DNA of 64,000 nt. Source: Derxia gummosa DSM 723 (GTDB taxonomy: Bacteria; Pseudomonadota; Gammaproteobacteria; Burkholderiales; Burkholderiaceae_E). Below, one piece after another: positions 26,107 through 36,588 of the stretch. Positions within the stretch are counted from its first letter, which is position 1. Every line of letters starts with the position of its first letter. Made by a program: the position numbers and the translations under genes. Below the pieces are notes generated by a model. It saw nothing but the letters and a program-made list of their open reading frames with translations. It did not search any database and was not told the DNA's origin. The stretch covers positions 124,001 through 188,000 of the forward strand of contig NZ_KI519499.1 in assembly GCF_000482785.1 (NCBI RefSeq), given 5' to 3'.

Positions 26107-26757
26107 TCATTCGGTGCGCAGCGGCTCGACCGCCAGCTGGCGGTCATGCAGCCGCGCCAGCACCAGCGTCGCGAACAGCGCGCCGGCCCAGGCGAGGGTC
26201 ATGTCCATCTGCGTGTCCCAGGCGTCGCCCTGGGTGCCGAGGAAGGCGGCGGCGCCCTCGGCCGACACGCGGCCCGCGATCATCTCGATGATTTCGTAGA
26301 TCGCGCTCACCGCCAGTGCAACCGAAACGCACAAGGCAGTGAGCATGGCGCCCGGCGGCATGCGCAGCCGGCGGCGCAGGATCTCGCGCGCGAGCAGTGC
26401 CGGCACCAGGCCCTGCATGAAATGCCCGAACCGGTCGTAGTGGTTGCGCGCGAGGCCGAGCGCGTCGCGCAGCCAGAAGCCGACCGGCACCTCGGCATAG
26501 GTGTAGTGGCCGCCGACGATCAACACGAGACAGTGGAGCACCACGAGCCAGAACAGCAGCGGCGTGAGCGCGAAGCGCGCGCGCATGGCCCAGAGCAGCG
26601 GCAGCGCGACCATCACCGGAACGGTTTCCATGAACCAGGTCGAGAGATCGTGACAGCCGAGCGCCGATAGCGGCAGCGCCAGCCCCACCAGCGCGGTACC
26701 CGTGGCAAAGGCAGCAGGCGCGATGCGCGCGGGCGGGAGGTCGGAGCGTGTTTTCAT
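26107..26757 (-). CDS. DUF2238 (YjdF-like) inner-membrane protein
   Basis: 216 residues with about six transmembrane segments. Family motifs are clear: GGHYTYAEVPVGFWLRDALG, RNHYDRFGHFMQGLVPALLA, SAIYEIIEMI and GTQGDAWDTQMDM. The function of DUF2238 proteins is unknown. The ATG is preceded by TAGAAT with a 9-base gap, so the mRNA is probably leaderless or nearly so; no Shine-Dalgarno sequence is visible. Confidence 0.88.
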   Translation of the reverse strand: MKTRSDLPPARIAPAAFATGTALVGLALPLSALGCHDLSTWFMETVPVMVALPLLWAMRARFALTPLLFWLVVLHCLVLIVGGHYTYAEVPVGFWLRDALGLARNHYDRFGHFMQGLVPALLAREILRRRLRMPPGAMLTALCVSVALAVSAIYEIIEMIAGRVSAEGAAAFLGTQGDAWDTQMDMTLAWAGALFATLVLARLHDRQLAVEPLRTE

Positions 26758-26766
26758 GGGCGCCGG

Positions 26767-26772
26767 ATTCTA
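26767..26772 (-). promoter_or_regulatory. Candidate -10 box of the DUF2238 gene (leaderless)
   Basis: TAGAAT on the minus strand, 9 bases before the ATG, in the same arrangement as at tamA (TAGAATCCG...). No ribosome site fits between it and the start codon, which supports leaderless initiation. Confidence 0.45.
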
Positions 26773-26830
26773 GTGCGTGGCTGTGTCGCGGGCCGTGATC
26801 ATCGGCCGTGAGAGAGCGCGCCGGGAAATC

Positions 26831-26850
26831 TGCCTGTCTGCCTGTCTGCC
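26831..26850. repeat. Short 8-bp tandem repeat
   Basis: TGCCTGTC is present twice plus a half copy, 5 bases before the chosen ATG (26855) of the small unknown gene. If the longer start at 26777 were used, gain or loss of a unit would shift the frame. Confidence 0.6.
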
Positions 26851-26854
26851 GCCG

Positions 26855-27250
26855 ATGATCGAACTCGCCCTGCTCCTGCCCATTGCCGCCATCGGCTTCG
26901 TCGTGTGGTCGCGCAAGCGCGCGCGACTCGACGCCCTGCTGCTGGGCGCGGCGCTCGACCGGGTGCGCCGCGACACCGGGCGCGAGATCGGATTGATGGC
27001 CGGCGGCAAGCCAGCAGCGCCGGCAATGGCCGGGCGCGGCGCGGCCTTCGTGCTGTGGCTCGCGGCCGATGGCGCGCTGCGGGTCGAGCGCCTGCGCGAC
27101 GCCCGTGCCGCCTCGGCGCGAGCCGACGCCCTGACCGCGGCCGGATGCGCCGCGCGCTCGGGCGAACTCGTGTTGTCGGAATGGGAGCCGCTGGAACTGG
27201 CCGGTGCGGGACTCGCGCGGGCGGCGCGGGAACTTCTCGGCGACCAGTAG
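26855..27250 (+). CDS. Small membrane-anchored protein of unknown function
   Basis: About 131 residues. I do not recognise the family. An N-terminal transmembrane helix (MIELALLLPIAAIGFVVW) is followed by a basic stretch (SRKRARLDA) and a soluble, Ala/Arg/Glu-rich domain of about 105 residues, so the bulk is probably cytoplasmic. High third-position GC supports coding. I chose the ATG at 26855 over 26777 because the extra 26 residues are translated from the tandem-repeat region and would bury the helix. The gene is convergent with the HD-domain gene, 26 bp away. Confidence 0.6.
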   Translation: MIELALLLPIAAIGFVVWSRKRARLDALLLGAALDRVRRDTGREIGLMAGGKPAAPAMAGRGAAFVLWLAADGALRVERLRDARAASARADALTAAGCAARSGELVLSEWEPLELAGAGLARAARELLGDQ

Positions 27251-27276
27251 CCGGCGAAAAGCCGACGCCAGATGCG

Positions 27277-28551
27277 TCAGCCCGCCGCGCCCCAGCCTGC
27301 ATTGATGAGCAGTCCCGCCAGCGCCGCCACCGGCGCGTCGGCGGCCTCGCGCTGGCGCAGCGCCCGCAGGAAGGTCAGCTGGCGCGCGTCGTCCGCGTGA
27401 CAGGCGTCGGCGGCGAAGCGGAAGGCGCCGGCCAACCGCTCGCGCGCTGCGTCGTCGAGGCGTGCGAGGCGGCCCATCGCGAGCGCGCGATAGGCCGGCG
27501 ACGGCGCAACGCGCGGCAGATCGAGCAAGGCGGCGAGTTCAGTTTCCGGATCGGTCGCGGCCGGGCGCAGCGCGGTCGCACGCGCATGCCGCTCGGCAAG
27601 GTCGAGCCCGTCGAGCAGGCTCGCGGGCAACCGCCGCCCCTGATGCGCCGGCGCGCCCTGCCCGTCCGCCGCCAGATCGGCGAAGCGCGCCCGGCTCGCC
27701 GTGAACGGCTCGGCCATCAGCAGGAAGTCGAACAGCCAGGCCCGCCGTGCCGCCACCTGGGCGTCGAGCGCGAACAGCGGCCCCGGCAGCCGGTTGCGGA
27801 AGAAGAACTCGATGCGATCGAGCGCCGACAGTCCCGGCGCCTCGCCCGGCAGCTCGCCGACCAGGCTGCGGTACTCGCCGCGCTCGTTGGGTGCGTGATG
27901 GCAGAGCCGCAGCGCGATCTCGTGGCCGAACAGCTGGTCGCGGTCGGCCGACACGGTGAGCTTGAGCGGCATCGGATCCTGCGGCTCTGCACCCGAGGTG
28001 TGGCGCAGCGCGGTGAGCAGGAGCTGGTCGGCCAGCAACGGCGGCAGCTCGAAGCCGGCGAGCAGTTCGCGTCCGAGCAGGAAGCTCATGCGCGCATGCA
28101 GCACGCTCGCGGCCGGCCCGCCGAAGAGCCGCTCCTCCGCCCAGCGGCCGTGGTCGTGCAGCAGCGCGCCGAGCGCGCCGATGCGCGCATGACCCTCGAC
28201 GCGTTCGGCCATCAGGTGCTCCAGGCTCGCGGTCGGCACCTTGAGCATCGCGTGACGCGCGTCGTGGGCCGGCATGGCGTGGTCGGCGTGGGCGCTCATC
28301 TGGCGCCAGAGCGCCACGGTGACGGCCGCGAGCGTCTGCTGGCCAGTCGCGCTCGCGTACCAGCGGTCGAGTTCCGCGTGCTCGGCCGACGCGGGAGGGC
28401 GGTCGGCGCGCGCGAGAAAGTCCCGCGCCACGGCCTTGCTCCAGTCGGCGAAGGCGGCGCGCAGCTCGGGCGCGGGCGGCGTGTCGAGCAGCAGCTCGCG
28501 CCAGCCATGCACCAGGGCGGGAAAGCGGAGGAGGTGTTCGGTCGGATTCAT
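27277..28551 (-). CDS. HD-domain-like protein, possible phosphohydrolase
   Basis: About 424 residues. It shows spaced HD-type metal ligands: HDARHAML, LLHDHGRW and a later acidic SADRDQLFG, with several further histidines in a helical protein (LCHHAPNERGEYRSL). This suggests a metal-dependent phosphohydrolase of the HD superfamily; substrate unknown. The start is taken at 28551 (MNPTEHLL) because the longer in-frame ATG at 28605 would read through the typA terminator hairpin. There is no strong ribosome site. Two palindromes lie 100-160 bp upstream. Confidence 0.65.
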   Translation of the reverse strand: MNPTEHLLRFPALVHGWRELLLDTPPAPELRAAFADWSKAVARDFLARADRPPASAEHAELDRWYASATGQQTLAAVTVALWRQMSAHADHAMPAHDARHAMLKVPTASLEHLMAERVEGHARIGALGALLHDHGRWAEERLFGGPAASVLHARMSFLLGRELLAGFELPPLLADQLLLTALRHTSGAEPQDPMPLKLTVSADRDQLFGHEIALRLCHHAPNERGEYRSLVGELPGEAPGLSALDRIEFFFRNRLPGPLFALDAQVAARRAWLFDFLLMAEPFTASRARFADLAADGQGAPAHQGRRLPASLLDGLDLAERHARATALRPAATDPETELAALLDLPRVAPSPAYRALAMGRLARLDDAARERLAGAFRFAADACHADDARQLTFLRALRQREAADAPVAALAGLLINAGWGAAG

Positions 28552-28570
28552 CGCGCGACGATCAAGCATG

Positions 28571-28596
28571 AAAAAGGCCCGCGCGAGGCGGGCCTT
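28571..28596 (-). terminator. Intrinsic terminator of typA
   Basis: Stem AAGGCCCGC / GCGGGCCTT (9 bp) with a 5-base loop, followed on the minus strand by TTTTT. It lies about 125 bp after the typA stop and just before the HD-domain gene, whose start it helps define. Confidence 0.85.
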
Positions 28597-28650
28597 CCGG
28601 ATCATGCGGGCAGCGGACCACCCGGAGCGCGACGGACCGCCACGAGGCGG

Positions 28651-28664
28651 TGCAAGCCTTTGCA
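28651..28664. promoter_or_regulatory. Palindrome of the TGCAAGC family, copy 1 behind typA
   Basis: TGCAAGCCTTTGCA in the 127-bp spacer between typA and its terminator. One base from the perfect palindrome at the centre. The same 14 bases recur at 60006-60019. Confidence 0.4.
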
Positions 28665-28697
28665 GGCTCTCCGGCGCGACGCCCGCGCGGAAAGCCG

Positions 28698-28711
28698 CGC
28701 AAGCCCTTGCA
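28698..28711. promoter_or_regulatory. Palindrome of the TGCAAGC family, copy 2 behind typA
   Basis: CGCAAGCCCTTGCA, 47 bases (centre to centre) from copy 1 and 12 bases from the typA stop. Paired sites this close could be contacted by one multimeric protein; this is inference. Confidence 0.4.
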
Positions 28712-28722
28712 AGCCGGCGATC

Positions 28723-30552
28723 TCAGTCGAGCGCGGCTTCGCGCGAGGCGCGCTTGCGATCGTGTTCCTTGAGGTGGCGCTTGCGCAGGCGGATGTTCTG
28801 CGGCGTCACTTCCACGATCTCGTCGTCGTTGATGAACTCGACCGCGTATTCGAGGTTGAGCTGGATCGGCGGCACGAGGCGCACGGCTTCGTCGGTGCCC
28901 GAGGCGCGCACGTTGGTGAGCTGCTTGCCCTTGATCGGGTTGACGACGAGGTCGTTGTCGCGGCTGTGGATGCCGATGATCATGCCCTCGTACAGCGCCT
29001 CGCCCGGCGACACGAACATGCGGCCGCGATCCTGCAGCTTCCACAGCGCGTAGGCCACGGCGGCGCCGTCGTCCTGGCTGATCAGCACGCCGTTGCGGCG
29101 CTCGCCGAGTTCGCCCGGCTTGACCGCCGCGTACTCGTCGAACACGTGGCTCATGAGGCCGGTGCCGCGCGTCATCGTCAGGAAGTCGCCCTGGAAGCCG
29201 ATGAGGCCGCGCGCCGGAATCTTGTATTCGAGGCGCACGCGGCCGCGACCGTCCGGTTGCATGTCGAGCAGGTCGCCCTTGCGCAGGCCGAGGGCTTCCA
29301 TCACGCCGCCCTGGTGCTGCTCTTCGACGTCGAGCGTCAGCGCTTCGTAGGGCTCGCACTTCACGCCGTCGATGTCCTTGAACACGACGCGCGGCTTGCC
29401 GACGGCGAGTTCATAGCCTTCGCGGCGCATGTTCTCGACGAGGATGGTCAGGTGCAGTTCGCCACGGCCCGACACGATGAAGGTGTCGGTGTCATCCGGG
29501 AACTCGACGCGCAGCGCCATGTTCGCCTTCAGTTCGCGCTCCAGGCGCTCGCGGATCTGGCGGCTGGTCACGAACTTGCCTTCGCGGCCCGCGAGCGGCG
29601 AGCTGTTGACCATGAAGTTCATCGTCAGCGTCGGCTCGTCCACCTTCAGCATCGGCAGACCTTCCGGCGTGTCGGGCTGGCAGACGGTGGTGCCGATGTT
29701 GAGTTCCTCGATGCCGTTGATCAGCACGATGTCGCCGGCCTGGGCTTCGTCGGCCAGTTCGCGTTCGAGGCCGCGGAACTTGAGCACCTGATTGATGCGG
29801 CCTTGCTTGGGCGTGCCGGTCGGGCCGTCGAGGTAGACGACGCTGCTGCCCGGCTTGACGCGACCGCGGTTGACGCGGCCGACGCCGATCTTGCCGACGT
29901 AGCTGCTGTATTCGAGCGAGGTGATCTGGAGCTGGAACGGGCCGTCGGTGTTGTCGTCACGCACCGGCACATGGTCGATGACCATCTGGAACAGCGGGTC
30001 CATGTTGCCGCTGCGCACGTCGTCGGTCAGGCCGGCGTAGCCCGACAGGCCCGAGGCGTAGACGATCGGGAAGTCGAGCTGCTCCTCGGTCGCGCCGAGC
30101 TTGTCGAACAGGTCGAAGGTCGCATTGACCACGTATTCCGGACGCGCGCCCGGACGGTCGATCTTGTTCACCACGACGATCGGCTTGAGGCCGAGCGCGA
30201 GCGCCTTCTTCGTCACGAAGCGGGTCTGGGGCATCGGGCCTTCGACCGAGTCCACCAGCAGCAGCACGCCGTCGACCATCGACAGCACGCGCTCGACTTC
30301 ACCGCCGAAGTCGGCGTGCCCCGGGGTATCGACGATGTTGATGTGGTAGCCGTTCCAGTCCACGGCGCAGTTCTTGGCCAGGATGGTGATGCCGCGTTCC
30401 TTTTCGAGGTCGTTGCTGTCCATCACGCGTTCGGCCACCTGCTGGTTCTCGCGGAAGGTGCCGGACTGACGGAGGAGCTGGTCGACGAGGGTGGTCTTGC
30501 CGTGGTCGACGTGCGCGATGATCGCGATGTTGCGTAGGGCGCGTTTGGTCAT
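28723..30552 (-). CDS. typA: Translational GTPase TypA/BipA
   Basis: 609 residues, normal length. The G motifs are complete: AHVDHGKTT (residues 13-21), [20 protein letters not shown] and a G5-like SG region ([11 protein letters not shown]). EF-G-like domains II, III and V follow, with the TypA-specific C-terminal domain ([20 protein letters not shown], then [17 protein letters not shown]). TypA binds 70S ribosomes and supports 50S assembly and stress or low-temperature growth. It forms its own transcription unit: a 196-bp gap separates it from truB and a strong terminator follows. Confidence 0.98.
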   Translation of the reverse strand: MTKRALRNIAIIAHVDHGKTTLVDQLLRQSGTFRENQQVAERVMDSNDLEKERGITILAKNCAVDWNGYHINIVDTPGHADFGGEVERVLSMVDGVLLLVDSVEGPMPQTRFVTKKALALGLKPIVVVNKIDRPGARPEYVVNATFDLFDKLGATEEQLDFPIVYASGLSGYAGLTDDVRSGNMDPLFQMVIDHVPVRDDNTDGPFQLQITSLEYSSYVGKIGVGRVNRGRVKPGSSVVYLDGPTGTPKQGRINQVLKFRGLERELADEAQAGDIVLINGIEELNIGTTVCQPDTPEGLPMLKVDEPTLTMNFMVNSSPLAGREGKFVTSRQIRERLERELKANMALRVEFPDDTDTFIVSGRGELHLTILVENMRREGYELAVGKPRVVFKDIDGVKCEPYEALTLDVEEQHQGGVMEALGLRKGDLLDMQPDGRGRVRLEYKIPARGLIGFQGDFLTMTRGTGLMSHVFDEYAAVKPGELGERRNGVLISQDDGAAVAYALWKLQDRGRMFVSPGEALYEGMIIGIHSRDNDLVVNPIKGKQLTNVRASGTDEAVRLVPPIQLNLEYAVEFINDDEIVEVTPQNIRLRKRHLKEHDRKRASREAALD

Positions 30553-30748
30553 GTGGGTCTCGTGAGGTTCTGGGATTCGGATTCAGGGTTGCCGGGCGGA
30601 GGGCACGGCGGTGTTCTGTTCTTGCTCTGTTCTTGAAGCCTGACGGGCACCGCCCGAAAGCGGCTGGCGCGTCGGCGGTTGCCGGGCTGCGCTGCCCCGG
30701 TCGGTGGCTCGGCGCGGCGGTCGATCCGCCCAGCGTCGCCTGTCGCGG

Positions 30749-31702
30749 TCAGCCCGCGACGAGCCGGCTCGGCTGGAGCCTGCCGTCGGCGCCGAGCAGC
30801 GCCGTGCCGAGCAGTCGCGTCGCGTCGTACACGCGCACGCGCAACTCGTCGCCCGTCGCGTCCGCGACATCGGGAGGCTCTTCGGCCGCCACGGTGCGCG
30901 CGGGCAACAACAATCGCGCCAGACCGACGCTTTCCGCCGTCTTGAGGCGCTGGCCGTGCAGGAAGCGTGCCGCTTCCGCCTCGCCGAGCATGAGCCTCGG
31001 CAGGCTCGACAGCAGCGCGTCGAGCGGCGCGAGCCGAGCCTGACGGGCTTGCTTGTCGGGCATGGATTCGAGTTCGTTCAAGGTGACGGCAGCAGAGATG
31101 TCGAGTGCTCCGACGCCGACGCGCCGCAGCGCGGTGAGATGCGCACCGCAGCCGAGCGCCGCGCCGATGTCCTCGGCCAGCACGCGCACATAGGTGCCCT
31201 TGCTGCACCTCACGCGGAACTTCAGCACCGGCGCCTCGAAGGCGATCACGTCGAGCGCCTCGATGCGCAGTCGGCGCGGTTCGCGCTCCACCTCAATGCC
31301 CTTGCGTGCCAGTTCGTACAGCGGCTTGCCGTCGCGCTTGAGCGCCGAATGCATCGGCGGAATCTGGCTGATTTCACCGCGAAAGCGTGTCAGCACCGCG
31401 TCGATCTGCTCGCGGCCCGCCTCCACCGGACGCTCCTCGACGATCTCGCCTTCGGTATCGCCGGTGCTGCTGCGCTGGCCCAGACGCGCAGTGGCCTCGT
31501 AGGTCTTGTCGGCATCGAGCAGGTCGGCCGAGAACTTCGTGGCTTCGCCGAAGCACAACGGCAGCAGCCCGGTCGCGAAGGGATCGAGCGTGCCCGTATG
31601 CCCGGCCTTGCGCTCGCCCACCAGCCACTTGGCCTTGCCAAGCGCGGAGTTGGAGCTCAGGCCCTCGGGCTTGTCGAGCAGGAGTACGCCGGAGATCGTC
31701 AT
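30749..31702 (-). CDS. truB: tRNA pseudouridine(55) synthase TruB
   Basis: 317 residues. TruB converts U55 in the T-loop of tRNAs to pseudouridine. The N-terminal family motif is intact (GVLLLDKPEGLSSNSALGKA) and the catalytic aspartate is Asp40 in GHTGTLDPFATG. The KTYEATARLGQRSSTGD and SKGTYVRVLAEDIG regions and a C-terminal PUA-like part are present. It is the last gene of the rimP-nusA-infB-rbfA-truB order, 61 bp after rbfA. Confidence 0.97.
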   Translation of the reverse strand: MTISGVLLLDKPEGLSSNSALGKAKWLVGERKAGHTGTLDPFATGLLPLCFGEATKFSADLLDADKTYEATARLGQRSSTGDTEGEIVEERPVEAGREQIDAVLTRFRGEISQIPPMHSALKRDGKPLYELARKGIEVEREPRRLRIEALDVIAFEAPVLKFRVRCSKGTYVRVLAEDIGAALGCGAHLTALRRVGVGALDISAAVTLNELESMPDKQARQARLAPLDALLSSLPRLMLGEAEAARFLHGQRLKTAESVGLARLLLPARTVAAEEPPDVADATGDELRVRVYDATRLLGTALLGADGRLQPSRLVAG

Positions 31703-31763
31703 TCGCTGTCGGCCGCCAGGGCCGCATCACGCGAATCCGGTCGGCGCTGCCTTTCCCGTGCTG

Positions 31764-32150
31764 TCAGTCGTCCTTGGCGCGGGTCGCATTCGCGGTGTCG
31801 ATGAGGCGCGAGAGATCCAGTCCTCGCACGCCCGATTCATCGAGCACGAAATGCAGCCGCGGCACGGTGTGGATGTGCAGCCGCTTGTACAGCAGGCTGT
31901 GCAGCCAGCCCGATGCCTCGTTCAGCGCCGCGACGGCGCCGGCCTTGGCCTCGGGTTCGTCGCGCAGCGTGCTCACGAACACCTTCGCATGCGCATAGTC
32001 GGCCGTGACCTGGACGCCGGTCACGGTCACGAGCGTCGCGCGCGGGTCGCGCACCTCGCGCGGGATCAACTCGCCCAGATCGCGCTGGATCTGGTCGGCG
32101 ATGCGCGTGGTGCGGCTCCCGGCGGGAGCGCTCGTCGAACGCTTCTTCAT
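31764..32150 (-). CDS. rbfA: Ribosome-binding factor A
   Basis: About 128 residues from the ATG at 32150 ([11 protein letters not shown]). RbfA is a single KH-like domain protein that binds the 30S subunit and acts in 16S rRNA 5'-end maturation. Typical motifs: [40 protein letters not shown] and [20 protein letters not shown] longer frame back to 32252 would overlap the infB end and is not family-like. It lies 11 bp after infB. Confidence 0.95.
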   Translation of the reverse strand: MKKRSTSAPAGSRTTRIADQIQRDLGELIPREVRDPRATLVTVTGVQVTADYAHAKVFVSTLRDEPEAKAGAVAALNEASGWLHSLLYKRLHIHTVPRLHFVLDESGVRGLDLSRLIDTANATRAKDD

Positions 32151-32161
32151 CGACTGCTGCC

Positions 32162-35050
32162 TCAGAGCGTGCGCGCGACTTCGATGGTCTCGAAGATCTC
32201 GAGCTGGTCGCCTTCCTGGATGTCGCTGTAGTTCTTCAGCGAGAGACCGCACTCGAAGCCCTGCTTGACTTCCTTGACGTCGTCCTTGAAGCGCTTGAGC
32301 GAATCGAGATCGCCGGTCCAGACCACGACGTTCTGGCGCAGCAGACGCGCGCTCGCGTTCCGCTTGACCAGACCGTCGGTGACCATGCAGCCCGCCACCG
32401 CGCCGATCTTCGGCACGTGGAAGACCTGACGGATCTCGACGGTACCGATGACCTGCTCGCGCTTCTCGGGCGACAGCATCCCCGACATGGCCGCCTTAAC
32501 CTCGTCGACCGCGTCATAGATGATGTTGTAGTAGCGGATGTCGACGCCGTTGTTCTCGGCCAGCTTGCGCGCCGACGTGTCGGCACGGGTGTTGAAGCCG
32601 ATGACCACCGCCTTCGACGCCGTCGCGAGGTTGACGTCGGATTCGCTGATGCCGCCGACCGCCGCATGCACGACCTGCACCCGGACCTCGTCGGTCGAGA
32701 GCTTGTTCATCGCATGCACGATGGCTTCCTGCGAACCCTGCACGTCGGCCTTGATGATGAGCGGCAGCGTCTTGACTTCGCCTTCGCCCATCTGCTCGAA
32801 CATGTTTTCGAGCTTCGCGGCCTGCTGCTTGGCCAGCTTGACGTCGCGGAACTTGCCCTGACGGAACAGCGCGATCTCGCGCGCCTTGCGTTCGTCGAGC
32901 AGCACCACCACTTCTTCGCCGGCCGGCGGCACTTCGGTCAGACCCTGGATTTCGACCGGGATCGACGGACCCGCGCTCTGGATGGCCTTGCCGGCCTCGT
33001 CCAGCATCGCCCGCACCTTGCCGAAGGACGAACCCGCCAGCACCGTGTCGCCACGCTTGAGCGTGCCCGACTGCACCAGCACCGTCGCCACCGGACCGCG
33101 ACCCTTGTCGAGACGCGCTTCGATCACGAGACCCTTGGCCGGGCCTTCCTTGACCGCCGTGAGTTCGAGCACTTCTGCCTGCAGCAGGATGTTCTCGAGC
33201 AGATCGTCGACGCCCTGACCGGTCTTGGCCGACACCGCCACGAAGGGCGAATCGCCGCCGTACTCTTCCGGCACCACCGACTCGGCCACCAGTTCCTGCT
33301 TGACGCGGTCGGGGTTGGCTTCGGGCTTGTCGATCTTGTTCATCGCCACGACGATCGGCACGCCGGCCGCCTTCGCGTGATGGATCGCTTCCTTCGTCTG
33401 CGGCATCACGCCGTCGTCGGCCGCCACCACGAGGATGACGATGTCGGTCGCCTTCGCGCCGCGGGCACGCATGGCCGTGAAGGCCTCGTGACCCGGGGTG
33501 TCGAGGAAGGTGATGATCCCGCGCGGCGTCTCGACGTGATACGCACCGATGTGCTGCGTGATCCCGCCCGCTTCGCCCGACGCGACCTTGGTGCGGCGGA
33601 TGTAGTCGAGCAGCGAGGTCTTGCCGTGGTCGACGTGACCCATGATGGTCACGACCGGCGGACGCGGCTCGGCGGCAGCGTCGCTCTCGGCCACATGGCC
33701 GATGAGGTCCGATTCCGGATCGTCGAGCTTGGCCGCGAAAGCCTTGTGACCCATTTCCTCGACGATGATCATCGCCGTGTCCTGGTCCAGCACCTGGTTG
33801 ATGGTCACCATCTGGCCCATCTTCATGAGCATCTTGATGACCTCGGCCGCCTTCACCGACATCTTGTGGGCGAGGTCCGCCACGGTGATGGTTTCGGGGA
33901 TATGCACCTCACGCACGACCGGTTCGGTCGGCGCGTTGAAGTTGCTGTTGCCCGAATCGCCACGATGACGGCCGCCGCCCTTCGGACCGCGCCAACCACC
34001 AGCGCCGCCGGCGGAATCGCCACGGGTCTTGATCGCGCGCTTCTTGGCCGCGTCGTCGCTCCAGGTCGAGGCGACCTGGGACTGCTTGATCTGCTTGGTG
34101 CCGCCGGGACCGGGCTTGGCCGCGGCCTTGTCGCCAGGCTTGGCCGCAGTCTCGCCCGGCTTGCCGGCCGGACGATGCAGCGTGCCCTCGGCCTGCGCGG
34201 CGGGGGCCGGTGCGGGCGTGGCGGCCGGCGGGGGCGGCGGTGCCGGCGCCTTCTCGGGCGCCTTCAGCACGCGCTTCGGCTGCGACAGCATGCGGTTCAT
34301 CGCCGCGACTTCGGCCTCGACGGCACGACGGCGCGCGATGGCCTGGGCACGGGCCTCTTCCTCGGCGGCCTTGGCGGCAGCCGCGGCAGCGTTCGCGGCC
34401 GACGCAGCGGCCTGTGCGGCCACGACCGCGTCACTCTTGGGCGCGGGAGCCGGAGCGGGTGCCGGCACCGCGGCGGCCTCGGGAGCCGAAGCCTGCGTGG
34501 CGACACGCTCGGCGGCCAGACGCGCAGCCTCCTCGGCGGCCTGGCGCTCGGCCTCGACGCGCGCAGCCTCGGCACGCGCGGCCTCTTCCTCGGCCTTGCG
34601 GCGGGCTTCCTCGGCCGCACGACGTTCGGCTTCGAGACGCTCGGCCTCGATGCGCGCGGCCTCGGCGCGACGCTCTTCCTCTTCTCGCGCCTGACGGGCC
34701 GCTTCCTCGGCGGCAGCCTGGGCTGCGCGCAGCTCGGCCGGATCCGGCTCGCGCTGCACGAAGGTGCGCTTCTTCCGGACCTCGACCTGGATCGTGCGCG
34801 ACTTGCCGGTCGCGTCCGCCTGCTTGATCTCGGAGGTCTGGCGCCGCGTGAGCGTGATCTTCTTTTTCTCGGCGCCATCCGCCGAGCCATGCGCGCGCTG
34901 CAGCATGTTCAGCAGTTTTGCCTTGTCGGATTCAGTCACCAGATCCGACGCCGAATGCTTCTCGACCCCAGCCGCCTGCAATTGCTCGAGCAGCGTGCGC
35001 TCGGACATCCTCAGTTCCGCGGCGAATTCGCCTACGTTCTTGCTTGCCAT
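32162..35050 (-). CDS. infB: Translation initiation factor IF-2
   Basis: 962 residues. IF-2 brings formyl-Met-tRNA to the 30S subunit and promotes subunit joining. N-terminal IF2N fold ([20 protein letters not shown]), then a long Ala/Glu/Arg coiled region (about residues 95-200) and a Pro/Lys linker. A second IF2N-like module is at about [20 protein letters not shown]. The G domain has [25 protein letters not shown] and SAKTGQ, followed by domains II-IV ending in [24 protein letters not shown] site precedes the ATG. It lies 59 bp after nusA. Confidence 0.98.
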   Translation of the reverse strand: MASKNVGEFAAELRMSERTLLEQLQAAGVEKHSASDLVTESDKAKLLNMLQRAHGSADGAEKKKITLTRRQTSEIKQADATGKSRTIQVEVRKKRTFVQREPDPAELRAAQAAAEEAARQAREEEERRAEAARIEAERLEAERRAAEEARRKAEEEAARAEAARVEAERQAAEEAARLAAERVATQASAPEAAAVPAPAPAPAPKSDAVVAAQAAASAANAAAAAAKAAEEEARAQAIARRRAVEAEVAAMNRMLSQPKRVLKAPEKAPAPPPPPAATPAPAPAAQAEGTLHRPAGKPGETAAKPGDKAAAKPGPGGTKQIKQSQVASTWSDDAAKKRAIKTRGDSAGGAGGWRGPKGGGRHRGDSGNSNFNAPTEPVVREVHIPETITVADLAHKMSVKAAEVIKMLMKMGQMVTINQVLDQDTAMIIVEEMGHKAFAAKLDDPESDLIGHVAESDAAAEPRPPVVTIMGHVDHGKTSLLDYIRRTKVASGEAGGITQHIGAYHVETPRGIITFLDTPGHEAFTAMRARGAKATDIVILVVAADDGVMPQTKEAIHHAKAAGVPIVVAMNKIDKPEANPDRVKQELVAESVVPEEYGGDSPFVAVSAKTGQGVDDLLENILLQAEVLELTAVKEGPAKGLVIEARLDKGRGPVATVLVQSGTLKRGDTVLAGSSFGKVRAMLDEAGKAIQSAGPSIPVEIQGLTEVPPAGEEVVVLLDERKAREIALFRQGKFRDVKLAKQQAAKLENMFEQMGEGEVKTLPLIIKADVQGSQEAIVHAMNKLSTDEVRVQVVHAAVGGISESDVNLATASKAVVIGFNTRADTSARKLAENNGVDIRYYNIIYDAVDEVKAAMSGMLSPEKREQVIGTVEIRQVFHVPKIGAVAGCMVTDGLVKRNASARLLRQNVVVWTGDLDSLKRFKDDVKEVKQGFECGLSLKNYSDIQEGDQLEIFETIEVARTL

Positions 35051-35109
35051 TCCATCCTCGTCAACCGGACGCGCAGGGACTGCGTTTCCGTATGGTCAGT
35101 CCCTGTCCA

Positions 35110-36588
35110 TCACTGTTCGAACCAGTGAGCGCGAGCGCGAAGGATCAGCGCCTTCGCTGCTTCCACGTCCAGGCCCGTCAGTTCCTGCAATTCATCCACG
35201 GCCAGCTCGGCCAGATCGTCACGCGTCTTCACGCCCTTGCCGACCAGCGTCTCGGCCAGCTCGGGCGTAACGCCTTCGAGGTCGAGCAACTCCTGCGAGA
35301 CCGCATCGACCTGCTCTTCCTTCGCGATCGCGTCGGTGAGCAGCGCATCGCGGGCACGCTTGCGCAGTTCCTCGACCGTTTCCTGGTCGAAGGCCTCGAT
35401 CTCGAGCATTTCCTGGATCGGCACATAGGCCACTTCCTCCAGGTTGGTAAAGCCTTCCGAGATCAGTATGTCGGCCATTTCCTCGTCGACATCGAGCTTG
35501 TCCATGAACAGCGAGCGCAGCTTGCCCTGCTCGCTGTTCTGGCGCTCCTGCGCCTCATCGGCCGTCATGATGTTGATCTGCCAGCCGGTCAGTTCGGACG
35601 CGAGGCGCACGTTCTGACCCTGGCGGCCGATCGCAATGGCGAGGTTGTCCTCGTCCACCACGACGTCCATCGCGTGCTTGTCCTCGTCGACGACGATGGA
35701 CTGCACGTTCGCCGGCGCCAGCGCGCCGATCACGAACTGCGCCGGGTCTTCCGACCACAGGACGATGTCCACGCGCTCGCCGGCCAGTTCATTCGTCACC
35801 GCCTGCACGCGCGAGCCGCGCATGCCGACGCAGGTGCCGATCGGGTCGATGCGACGGTCGTTCGTCCACACCGCGATCTTGGCGCGCACGCCCGCGTCGC
35901 GCGCCGCCGACTTGATGTGCAGCAGGCCCTGCTCGATCTCGGGCACTTCCAGCTCGAACAGCTTCTTGATGAAGTCGGCCGAGGTGCGCGACACGATGAT
36001 GTTGTGGCGCTTGTCGGCGCGGTCGATCTTGAGCAGAAAGGCGCGCACACGGTCGCCCACGCGCAGGTTTTCCTTCGGGATCATCTGGTCGCGCGGCAGC
36101 TTGGCCTCGATGCGACCGGCCTCGATGATCGCGTCACCCTTCTCCATGCGCTTGACCGAACCGTTGATGATCTGGTCGCCGCGCTCGAGGAAGTCGTTGA
36201 GGATCTGCTCGCGCTCCGCGTCGCGGATGCGTTGCAGCACGGCCTGCTTGGTGTCCTGCGCGAAGCGGCGTCCGAACTCGATCGGCGCGAGCTGCTCCTC
36301 GATGAACTCCTCCACCTCGATATCGGCGATCTGCTCGCGCGCATCGCTCAGCAGTTCCTGGCGATCGGGAAACTCCAGACCGGCCTCGTCGGGCACGACC
36401 TGCCAGCGACGGAAGGCCTCGTTCTCGCCCGTCTCGCGATCGACCGACACGCGGATGTCGACATCGCCGCTGAACAGCTTGCGATACGCAGCCGCGAGGG
36501 CCTGTTCGAGCGCCTCGAACACCACTTCCTTGTTGACGCTTTTCTCGCGTGCGAGCGCATCGACCAACAACAACACTTCGCGGCTCAT
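35110..36588 (-). CDS. nusA: Transcription elongation/termination factor NusA
   Basis: 492 residues. NusA binds RNA polymerase and controls pausing, termination and antitermination. Order of domains: NusA-N ([20 protein letters not shown]), S1 ([20 protein letters not shown]), KH1/KH2 ([40 protein letters not shown]) and two C-terminal acidic repeats (about residues 360-490), present in Beta- and Gammaproteobacteria. It overlaps the rimP stop by 4 bases and carries AGAGGAAA in the end of rimP as ribosome site. Confidence 0.98.
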   Translation of the reverse strand: MSREVLLLVDALAREKSVNKEVVFEALEQALAAAYRKLFSGDVDIRVSVDRETGENEAFRRWQVVPDEAGLEFPDRQELLSDAREQIADIEVEEFIEEQLAPIEFGRRFAQDTKQAVLQRIRDAEREQILNDFLERGDQIINGSVKRMEKGDAIIEAGRIEAKLPRDQMIPKENLRVGDRVRAFLLKIDRADKRHNIIVSRTSADFIKKLFELEVPEIEQGLLHIKSAARDAGVRAKIAVWTNDRRIDPIGTCVGMRGSRVQAVTNELAGERVDIVLWSEDPAQFVIGALAPANVQSIVVDEDKHAMDVVVDEDNLAIAIGRQGQNVRLASELTGWQINIMTADEAQERQNSEQGKLRSLFMDKLDVDEEMADILISEGFTNLEEVAYVPIQEMLEIEAFDQETVEELRKRARDALLTDAIAKEEQVDAVSQELLDLEGVTPELAETLVGKGVKTRDDLAELAVDELQELTGLDVEAAKALILRARAHWFEQ

